A DNA stretch of 64,000 nt from Variovorax sp. PAMC28562 (GTDB lineage Bacteria; Pseudomonadota; Gammaproteobacteria; Burkholderiales; Burkholderiaceae_C), in contig NZ_CP060296.1 in the NCBI RefSeq assembly GCF_014303735.1, forward strand, positions 62,001-126,000. Reading direction: 5' to 3'. The notes under the pieces are model-generated. The model was not told the DNA's origin, did not search any database, and worked only from the letters and a program-made list of their open reading frames with translations. Of this stretch, positions 57,754-64,000 are shown one piece after another. The translations under genes and the position numbers were made by a program. Each line of letters starts with the position of its first letter. The first letter of the stretch is position 1.

Positions 57754-58506
57754 TCAGGTCTGGGGTTTGAAGACCCGCAGCCACTTGGGCGCAGGCAGAC
57801 CCCAACGAGTTTGTATGGTTTGCGCCCGGTCGGCAAGCGCGGCGCGCTTGGGTTCACTGGCCGTGCGCTGGGCCAGCACCACGGTGTTGCCTTCGCGGGT
57901 CGGCTTGAAGGCCCACACCGCGCCGACACCGAACGCCGCACTGATCTTTTCCAGACTTTTCTCATAGCTCGACGAGCGACCGAACAGGTTGACCGTCATG
58001 CAGCCGTCCTCGGTCAGCAGAGCGCGGCAGTCGGCATAGAAGTCTTCGCTGTCGAGCACCGGCGCTGCGGCCTCGTGGTCGTACAAATCGACCTGCAACG
58101 CATCGACGGTGCCATGCCATTTCGGCTTCTTGATTTCTACTGCGGCATCGGCGATGACGATTTCCAGCTTGACGTCGTCGGCCGGCAGCTTGAACCAGCC
58201 ACGGCAGGCGGCCACGACTTGTGGATTCAGTTCGACCGCGGTGGTTCGCATGCGCAATGTCTTGCGGCTGAACTTGGTCAGCGTCGCGGCGCCGAGCCCG
58301 AGCTGCATCGCATGGCGGCGCGCCACGGTCGAGGGCTCGACGAACAGGAGCCAAGCCATCATTCGCTGGACGTATTCGAGTTCGATCTCGAACGGCGCAT
58401 CGATCTTCATCGAACCCTGGACCCATTCGGTCCCCAGATGCAGGTAGCGTACGTCGCCCCAGTCCGAGAAATTGACTTCAGGAAGAGACATCGTTTTAGT
58501 GGACAT
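57754..58506 (-). CDS. Spermidine-synthase-like (PABS-fold) protein
   Basis: A 250-residue SAM/dcSAM-binding fold: MQLGLGAATLTKFSRK, TAVELNPQVVAACRGWF and VDALQVDLYDHEA follow the order of spermidine synthases, but the catalytic Asp of the polyamine enzymes is not clearly placed, so function is open. ATG 58504-58506 is the start; an in-frame Met at residue 6 is possible. It is 3 bases before the GspE-type gene and was probably cotranscribed, an odd pairing without a known link. Confidence 0.78.
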   Translation of the reverse strand: MSTKTMSLPEVNFSDWGDVRYLHLGTEWVQGSMKIDAPFEIELEYVQRMMAWLLFVEPSTVARRHAMQLGLGAATLTKFSRKTLRMRTTAVELNPQVVAACRGWFKLPADDVKLEIVIADAAVEIKKPKWHGTVDALQVDLYDHEAAAPVLDSEDFYADCRALLTEDGCMTVNLFGRSSSYEKSLEKISAAFGVGAVWAFKPTREGNTVVLAQRTASEPKRAALADRAQTIQTRWGLPAPKWLRVFKPQT

Positions 58507-58534
58507 GCGGTTGCGGATGATGCCATCCAGACGA

Positions 58535-58560
58535 CAAAAAACCCGCCGCGGCGGGTTTTT
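58535..58560 (-). terminator. Bidirectional terminator
   Basis: ACCCGCC-GC-GGCGGGT is a palindrome with A-run and T-run on each side. It lies between the Lys/Ala-rich gene (ends 58617) and the spermidine-synthase-like gene and ends the former. Confidence 0.85.
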
Positions 58561-58616
58561 GATTGGTTCCGAAGAACAGACTGATCTGCAAAGGTCAGCA
58601 AGCTTCGGCTTCAGGC

Positions 58617-58994
58617 TCACTGCTTCTTGGCAGCTGCGTTTTCTGCGGTGCCCGGGATCTTTTCACCGATCTTGGCACCTGCCGCGCGCATGCCATTCGC
58701 AGTGCTGTGACCAGCGTTCTCGACGACATTGGCGCCCTTCTTGGCGACCTTCTTCGTTGCGCGATAGGCCTTCTTGGTGCCAGTCTTGGTGGCGTTGTAG
58801 GCCTTCTTGGTTCCGCTCTTGGTCGCGTCGACAGCGTCCTTGGTGGTTTCCTTGGCGCGCTCTGTCACGGTCGGTGCGGGAGCAACGGCCGGCGCGGTTG
58901 CCGGTGCAGTCGTCTGAGCATTGGCAGACAGACCGATCGATGCAAAGGCCAGGGCGAGCACGGCCGGGACGGTGCGAATGAAAGATGCGTTCAT
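58617..58994 (-). CDS. Exported Lys/Ala-rich repeat protein
   Basis: A 125-residue protein not assigned to a known family. Residues 1-25 look like a signal peptide (MNASFIRTVPAVLALAFASI ending ANAQ). A short Ala/Pro/Thr stretch follows, then imperfect repeats around GTKKAYNATKT and GTKKAYRATKK (about 65-95), rich in Lys and Ala like histone-H1-type tails. ATG 58992-58994 is used. The basic repeats suggest DNA, cell-wall or envelope binding, but there is no direct evidence. Confidence 0.75.
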   Translation of the reverse strand: MNASFIRTVPAVLALAFASIGLSANAQTTAPATAPAVAPAPTVTERAKETTKDAVDATKSGTKKAYNATKTGTKKAYRATKKVAKKGANVVENAGHSTANGMRAAGAKIGEKIPGTAENAAAKKQ

Positions 58995-59119
58995 GAAGAA
59001 TCTCCTTGAAAGTTGGAGTGACGAACTTGTCACTGTGTGGATCTAACGAACCACGGTGCTTCAAGGATGACACCAAAGAACTTCACGTTGAAGACAAGCT
59101 TGGAAGTCGGGGCGTTTGC

Positions 59120-59992
59120 CTACGCGGCCTCGTGGTTCCGAACCGACAAGTCGATCGGCGAATTGATCAAAGGGCCCAGCTTCGGCAATGCGGCGATGGC
59201 GTTTCGGGTCGTCGCCTCGGCCAACGCATCAATGCTGATGCCGCGCAGGCCCGCCACCACTTTGGCGATGCGCGGCAGTTCACCGGGCTCATTGCGAGCC
59301 TGCGGCGAGCCGTCCTGACGCTGCTCTGCGGTTCGATAGAGCCAGTGCGGCTGAATGTCCGGCGAATCTGTTTCCATGACCAGCGCGTCGAGCGGCAGGC
59401 TGGCGGCAAGGCGCCGCAACTGGAGGGCCCGCTCGAAGGTCACAGCGCCGCCAAAGCCCAGCTTGAGCCCGAGCGAGATACAGGCGTTCGCCTGCTGCTC
59501 GCTGCCATTGAAAGCGTGCGCGATGCCCTGCCACGGTCGCCCGGCACCGACTTGGCGCAGATGCTTGAGCACCTTGTCGACCGAACGTCGCACATGGATA
59601 ACCACCGGCAAATCGTACTTTCGGGCCAGCACCAGCTGGGCATGAAAGAAATGCTGCTGTCGTTCGTCGTCCAGACCCTCGACGAAGTAATCGAGCCCGA
59701 TCTCGCCGACAGCGACCAGGCGAGGGTCGTTGATGCGGGCCGCAAGCTCGGCGTCCAGCAAGTCGAGATCACTGTCCTTCGCGTCGCCGGTGCAGAGGGG
59801 ATGGATGCCCAACGCATAGGCGTCACCCTGCGCGTGGGCCAGGTCGCGCACGGTCGCGAAGTTGAACGCCGCCACCGCCGGAATGACACACAGCCGTACG
59901 TTTTTGGCGGCTGCGCGAGCGCGCACTGCCGGCTCATCGGGCCCGAATTGAGCTGCGTCCAGATGGCAATGGGTATCGACGAAAAGAGCCAT
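59120..59992 (-). CDS. TatD-family metal-dependent hydrolase
   Basis: A 290-residue TIM-barrel hydrolase. Metal ligands begin with DTHCHLD (His8, His10), and the conserved GLDYFVEG, VIHVRRSVDKVL, HAFNG and VMETDSPDIQP follow. TatD proteins are DNases/exonucleases acting in DNA repair or degradation. The start ATG 59990-59992 agrees with the family; the frame extends upstream without similarity. It diverges from the protease gene by 88 bases. Confidence 0.92.
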   Translation of the reverse strand: MALFVDTHCHLDAAQFGPDEPAVRARAAAKNVRLCVIPAVAAFNFATVRDLAHAQGDAYALGIHPLCTGDAKDSDLDLLDAELAARINDPRLVAVGEIGLDYFVEGLDDERQQHFFHAQLVLARKYDLPVVIHVRRSVDKVLKHLRQVGAGRPWQGIAHAFNGSEQQANACISLGLKLGFGGAVTFERALQLRRLAASLPLDALVMETDSPDIQPHWLYRTAEQRQDGSPQARNEPGELPRIAKVVAGLRGISIDALAEATTRNAIAALPKLGPLINSPIDLSVRNHEAA

Positions 59993-60080
59993 CGGCGGAT
60001 GATGCCCGAACCGCTGCAAGGCGGCACAAAGCGTGCTACCGTCATCGCTTCAGCGTCTTCTTTTAACCGGAGGTGCCTCG

Positions 60081-61076
60081 ATGCGCAGGCCAGGTTTGTA
60101 CAGCCGATCGCCCCGAAATCCGTCGCAATCCGCGGCCGGCTCGGCCCCGGAAAACGCTGAAACTGCGAGCGCGGGGGCTGGTGTCGCTGACACGCTTCCG
60201 TCTGCAGCTGCCAAGTCAGCGCGCACCGGTCCGGGCCGTAAAAGTTTCGTTGTCCTGCTTGCGCTGTGCGTCGCAATGGCCGCCGGCGGCGGCTACTACT
60301 GGCCGCACCAGGGCAACCGCACCCTCACCCAAAAAGACATCGACGCAGCAGTGCTGCGCTCGTTGCAAACCGCCGTGCTGCCGTCCCCTGCCGCCAAGGC
60401 AGCCGACATCATCCGACCCTCCGTGGTGCGAGTCGTGAGCTACGGCCCCGAAAGGAAAACGCCCGAGGCCACCACTGAAAAGCGCGGCCGCAACATGGCG
60501 AAAGGCAAAGCGCCCGAAGCCGATGCGGAAGGCGACAACGAACGCGGTGTCGGCACCGGCGTGGTCATCGTGGACAAGGGCGTCATCCTGACCAACCTGC
60601 ACGTCGTGGCGGGCGCCGACCGCATCAAGGTCACCTTTTTTGACGGCCTCGAGTCGATCGCCACCGTCACCGGCGTGCAACCAGAAAACGACCTGGCGGT
60701 GTTGCAGGCGCAAAAGATTCCGGACGACCTGTATGCCGCGACGATGCGTTCCACCGCCGACCTGCAGCCAGGCGACGAGGTTGCTGCCGTCGGCTTTCCG
60801 TTCGGGATCGGTCCTTCGGTGTCGGCTGGCGTGGTGTCGGGGCTCAAGCGATCTTTCCGCTCGCCTGAAGGCAAGCAGGAACTCGGCAACCTGATCCAGT
60901 TCGACGCGGCGGCCAACCCCGGCAACTCCGGCGGTCCGCTCATCAATATGCAGGGCGAAGTGCTGGGCATCGTGACGGCCATCCTGAACCCGACACAGGC
61001 GCGCACCTTCATCGGCATCGCCTTTGCGATCCCCATAGAAAACGCGGCAGCCGCGGCCGGCATGCCGCCGTTCTGA
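60081..61076 (+). CDS. Membrane-anchored S1C serine protease
   Basis: A 331-residue DegP/DegS-like protease. A cytoplasmic N-terminus (about 1-52, rich in Ser/Ala/Pro) and one hydrophobic helix (about 54-73) suggest a membrane anchor with the protease outside. The triad is His174 (TNLHVVAG), Asp204 (ENDLAVLQ) and Ser283 (NPGNSGGPL). No PDZ domain follows. A charged insert (about 125-155; Lys/Arg/Glu-rich) lies between the helix and the catalytic core. AGGAGG-like CCGGAGG lies 7 bases before ATG 60081. The MoxR operon starts 40 bases downstream. Confidence 0.9.
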   Translation: MRRPGLYSRSPRNPSQSAAGSAPENAETASAGAGVADTLPSAAAKSARTGPGRKSFVVLLALCVAMAAGGGYYWPHQGNRTLTQKDIDAAVLRSLQTAVLPSPAAKAADIIRPSVVRVVSYGPERKTPEATTEKRGRNMAKGKAPEADAEGDNERGVGTGVVIVDKGVILTNLHVVAGADRIKVTFFDGLESIATVTGVQPENDLAVLQAQKIPDDLYAATMRSTADLQPGDEVAAVGFPFGIGPSVSAGVVSGLKRSFRSPEGKQELGNLIQFDAAANPGNSGGPLINMQGEVLGIVTAILNPTQARTFIGIAFAIPIENAAAAAGMPPF

Positions 61077-61116
61077 CCTTCAATCCAGCGGAAAACTCAG
61101 AGAGCACCGAAATCCC

Positions 61117-62133
61117 ATGAGCACTGAAAACCCGTCGTTCTCTCCTTCGCCCGCCACGGCCGAACTGATGGAGCAAATCCTTTATCAGGTGAAACGGGTG
61201 GTGGTCGGGCAGGACCGTTTTCTCGAGCGCGTGATGGTCGCGATATTGGCGGGCGGGCACCTGCTGGTCGAAGGCGTGCCGGGCCTGGCCAAGACGCTCA
61301 CCATCAAGACGCTGGCCGAAACCGTGCAGGGCCAGTTCAAGCGCATCCAGTTCACGCCCGACCTGGTGCCGGCCGACCTGGTCGGCACGCGCATCTACAA
61401 CCAGAAGACCGGCGACTTCAGCACCTCGCTCGGCCCGGTCTTCGCCAACCTGTTGCTGGCCGATGAAATCAACCGCGCCCCCGCCAAGGTGCAGAGCGCG
61501 CTGCTCGAGGTGATGCAGGAACGGCAGGTGACCATCGCCGGCGAGACGCACAAGGTGCCGCGCCCGTTCCTGGTCATGGCCACGCAGAACCCGATCGAAA
61601 CCGAAGGCACCTATCCGCTGCCGGAAGCGCAGGTCGACCGATTCATGATGAAGGTACTCGTCGACTACCCGACCGATGAAGAAGAGTTCGTCATCGTGCA
61701 GCGCGTGATCGGCCCGCCAGTCGAAGTGAGCGCGGTTGCCACGACCGATCAATTGGCGCAATTGCAAGCCGAAGCACGGCGCGTGTATGTCGACCCTTCG
61801 CTGATCCAGTACGCAGTCAAGCTGGTATCGGCCACGCGCACACCCGAGAAGCACGGCCTGAAAGACATGCGCCGCTTCATCACATTCGGTGCCAGCCCGC
61901 GCGCCAGCATCAACCTGACCGAAGGCGCGCGCGCGCTGGCGCTGCTGCGTGGCCGCACCTATGCGCTGCCCGAAGACATGACCGCGCTGGTGCCGGACGT
62001 GCTGCGGCATCGGGTCACGCTGTCCTACGAAGGCCTGTCGGAAGGGCTCACGCCCGACAGCCTCATCGACAAGATCATGAGAGCCGTGCCCGCACCTGCA
62101 AAACCGCTAGAGCATGAAAAGCTGGTGGCGTAG
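61117..62133 (+). CDS. MoxR-family AAA ATPase
   Basis: A 338-residue MoxR chaperone-like ATPase with the relaxed Walker A VEGVPGLAKT, Walker B NLLLADEINRAPAKVQSALL and the sensor region MATQNPIETEGTYPLPEAQ. MoxR ATPases usually assist VWA proteins in assembling or maintaining envelope or metal-containing complexes. It is the first gene of moxR-DUF58-VWA and overlaps the DUF58 gene by 20 bases. Confidence 0.94.
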   Translation: MSTENPSFSPSPATAELMEQILYQVKRVVVGQDRFLERVMVAILAGGHLLVEGVPGLAKTLTIKTLAETVQGQFKRIQFTPDLVPADLVGTRIYNQKTGDFSTSLGPVFANLLLADEINRAPAKVQSALLEVMQERQVTIAGETHKVPRPFLVMATQNPIETEGTYPLPEAQVDRFMMKVLVDYPTDEEEFVIVQRVIGPPVEVSAVATTDQLAQLQAEARRVYVDPSLIQYAVKLVSATRTPEKHGLKDMRRFITFGASPRASINLTEGARALALLRGRTYALPEDMTALVPDVLRHRVTLSYEGLSEGLTPDSLIDKIMRAVPAPAKPLEHEKLVA

Positions 62134-63124
62134 AACGCCCCGCTCGCCTGCAAAGTCGCCCATCCAGGAGCGGCCGCCGGGGCTTGCCGCCAACGATGCG
62201 GCGCCCGCGATGGGCGTGGATCGCGCGTTGCGACGGCTTGAGTGGACGGTCATTCGCCGGCTCGATGGCCTGCTGCAAGGCGACTACCGCACGCTGATGC
62301 GCGGCACCGGGCTCGACTTGGCCGACTTGCGCGAATACCAGCTGCACGACGATGTGCGGCACATCGACTGGAACGTGACCGCGCGGCTGCAATCGCCGCA
62401 CGTCCGCGTCTTCACCGAAGACCGCGAAATGTCGGCTTGGTTCGTGCTCGACCTGAGCCGGTCAGTCGACTTCGGTTCGGGCCTGAAGGCCAAGCGCGAG
62501 ATCTCGACCGGCTTCGTCGGCGTGCTCGCGCGGCTGCTCACGCGGCACGGCAACCGCGTCGGCGCGCTGATCTACGGCAACGACCTCGAAGCGGTGATTC
62601 CGCCACGCAGTGGCCGCCGCCACGTGCTGCATCTGCTGCATGCGATGGAGCGCCGCGCCGAGGCCTTGCTGCTGCAAAAAGGCATGACCCGGCTGTCGGA
62701 CATGCTGAAGTCGGCCGCCAACCTGATGCCGCGCCGCTCGACCGTTTTCGTGGTATCGGATTTCCTGAGCGAGCCCGGGTGGGAGAAACCGCTAGGCCAG
62801 CTCGCACAGCGCCATGAAGTGATCGCCGTGCGTCTCTACGACCCGCTCGAGCTCGAGTTGCCCGACCTCGGACTGGTGCCGTTGCGCGATGCCGAAACCG
62901 GCGAACAGCTGTGGGTCGACACACACGACAAGGGTTTCCGCAAACGCTTTGCGCGCATCGCGGCCGAACGCGAAGCGACTTTGCGCGCATCTTTGGCCAA
63001 GGCCGGCGTCGACGCGCTCGAACTCTCGACCGATGACGACCTGGTCGAAGCCATCGTGCGCTTCGCCGACCTGCGCAAGCGCAAGGTGCGCTCGGGTGCG
63101 GGCAGCATCAAGGCCTTCGCATGA
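62114..63124 (+). CDS. DUF58-domain protein
   Basis: A 336-residue cytoplasmic protein. The DUF58 signature is RTLMRGTGLDLADLREYQ, DDVRHIDWNVTARLQ and TEDREMSAWFVLDLSRS; the second half has the VWA-like fold of this family. The ATG at 62114 overlaps moxR by 20 bases, and the stop overlaps the next VWA gene as ATGA. DUF58 proteins always appear between MoxR and Bat-type VWA proteins; their role is unknown. Confidence 0.92.
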   Translation: MKSWWRRTPRSPAKSPIQERPPGLAANDAAPAMGVDRALRRLEWTVIRRLDGLLQGDYRTLMRGTGLDLADLREYQLHDDVRHIDWNVTARLQSPHVRVFTEDREMSAWFVLDLSRSVDFGSGLKAKREISTGFVGVLARLLTRHGNRVGALIYGNDLEAVIPPRSGRRHVLHLLHAMERRAEALLLQKGMTRLSDMLKSAANLMPRRSTVFVVSDFLSEPGWEKPLGQLAQRHEVIAVRLYDPLELELPDLGLVPLRDAETGEQLWVDTHDKGFRKRFARIAAEREATLRASLAKAGVDALELSTDDDLVEAIVRFADLRKRKVRSGAGSIKAFA

Positions 63125-64000
63125 CCCCAATGAACTTTCTGTGGCCTCAATTCCTGTGGTTGCTGCTGGCGCTGCCGTTGCTGATCGTCTTGTACTTGTG
63201 GCTGATGCGCCGCAAGAAAAAGCTGGCAATGCGCTATGCGAGCCTGTCGATCGTGCGCGAGGCGATGGGCGCCGGCCAGAGCTTTCGGCGCCACGTGCCG
63301 CCGCTTATCTTTCTGCTTGCCATCGCGGCCATGTTGATTGCCGCATCGCGGCCCACCGCCGTGGTTCTGCTGCCGTCGAGCAACCAGACCATCATCCTGG
63401 CGATGGACGTATCGGGCAGCATGCGCGCCGCCGACGTGCTGCCCAGCCGCATCGTGGCCGCGCAGGAAGCTGCCAAGGGCTTTTTAAAAGACCTGCCGCG
63501 CAGCGTCAAGGTCGGCATCGTCGCCTTTGCCGGCAGCGCGCAAGTGGCGCAGCTGCCGACCACCAACCGCGAAGATCTCTACACCGCCATCGATGCATTC
63601 CAACTGCAGCGCGGCACCGCCACCGGCAACGGCATCATGATGTCGCTCGCCACGCTGTTCCCCGATGCCGGCATCGACATCGACAAGGTCAATGCGCCGA
63701 GCCGCCAGCGCGGCGTGCCGATCGAACAGGCCGGCAAGGCAGCGCCCAAGGAGTTCGTGCCGGTCGCGCCCGGCTCGTACACCTCCGCTGCCATCATCAT
63801 GCTGACCGACGGCCAGCGCACCACCGGTGTCGACCCGCTCGATGCCGCCAAGATTGCAGCCGACCGCGGGGTGCGCGTCTACACGGTCGGCGTCGGAACG
63901 GTCGATGGGGAAACGATCGGCTTCGAAGGCTGGTCGATGCGCGTGCGACTCGACGAAGACACGCTGAAGGCGATCGCGCAAAAGACAAATGCCGACTACT
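63121..64000 (+). CDS. BatA-like VWA-domain membrane protein (3' part beyond window)
   Basis: The visible 293 residues begin with two hydrophobic helices (about 8-28 and 58-78) that anchor a VWA domain. The metal-ion-dependent adhesion site is DVSGSM (Asp96, Ser98, Ser100), with the later Thr/Asp supplied by MLTDGQ. The layout matches BatA of aerotolerance (Bat) operons. ATG 63121 overlaps the DUF58 stop. The gene is cut by the right edge and BatB or a TPR protein may follow. Confidence 0.9.
   Translation, partial: MTPMNFLWPQFLWLLLALPLLIVLYLWLMRRKKKLAMRYASLSIVREAMGAGQSFRRHVPPLIFLLAIAAMLIAASRPTAVVLLPSSNQTIILAMDVSGSMRAADVLPSRIVAAQEAAKGFLKDLPRSVKVGIVAFAGSAQVAQLPTTNREDLYTAIDAFQLQRGTATGNGIMMSLATLFPDAGIDIDKVNAPSRQRGVPIEQAGKAAPKEFVPVAPGSYTSAAIIMLTDGQRTTGVDPLDAAKIAADRGVRVYTVGVGTVDGETIGFEGWSMRVRLDEDTLKAIAQKTNADY

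Overview
The window is 64 kb of high-GC chromosome with dense, conserved gene order. The encoded proteins point to a betaproteobacterium of the order Burkholderiales, most likely family Comamonadaceae (Variovorax/Acidovorax-like). The grounds are the trxB / CRP-type regulator / ftsK-lolA-rarA block, the ribF-ileS-lspA block, rpmB-rpmG next to trxB, several Bug-type (TctC-like) solute receptors, and two LIV-type ABC transporters. This is inference from protein families and synteny; no rRNA is present to confirm it.

Layout. 0-10 kb: the start of queF (cut by the left edge), an alpha/beta hydrolase, a 2-oxoglutarate oxygenase, yaaA, valS, galU, an SGNH hydrolase with a TusA-like protein, a Nudix hydrolase, cysM and a tRNA-Leu(CAA). 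10-17 kb: a Cache-domain histidine kinase and LuxR-type regulator divergent from a LIV-type transporter operon whose LivM and LivG are fused. 17-24 kb: an atypical SDR, a 2Fe-2S flavoprotein reductase, a Bug receptor, and a second LIV operon without its own receptor. 24-35 kb: rarA, lolA, ftsK, a CRP-type regulator, trxB, rpmB-rpmG, a fatty-acid desaturase, an RNA m5C methyltransferase, a DUF1653 protein and purN. 35-44 kb: a paired acyl-CoA dehydrogenase operon, a lipoprotein esterase, an HNH endonuclease, ribF, a REP-like inverted repeat, ileS and lspA. 44-58 kb: a Na/Pi-type carrier, an SBF-like carrier with a divergent LysR regulator, then a long leftward cluster (tctB, tctA, Bug receptor, gamma-glutamyltransferase, EamA exporter, SDR, quinone oxidoreductase, receiver protein), followed by a GspE/PilB-type ATPase and a spermidine-synthase-like protein. 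58-64 kb: a secreted Lys/Ala-rich repeat protein, a TatD hydrolase, a membrane-anchored S1C protease, and a MoxR-DUF58-VWA operon cut by the right edge.

How the genes work together. Much of the accessory content is for uptake and breakdown of organic acids and amino acids: two LIV transporters, TctAB, two Bug receptors, paired acyl-CoA dehydrogenases and a two-component system that probably senses a carboxylate. The rest is housekeeping: two tRNA synthetases, ribosomal proteins, and flavin, cysteine and purine synthesis. No rRNA, CRISPR array, insertion sequence, prophage or plasmid feature is visible, and no gap between genes exceeds about 255 bases. I found no clear undescribed multi-gene system. 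The best leads are small: a palindrome between the two-component system and LIV operon, stable hairpins inside two transporter operons, an SDR that has lost its catalytic Tyr/Lys, the gamma-glutamyltransferase/TctAB pairing, and the Lys/Ala-rich exported protein.
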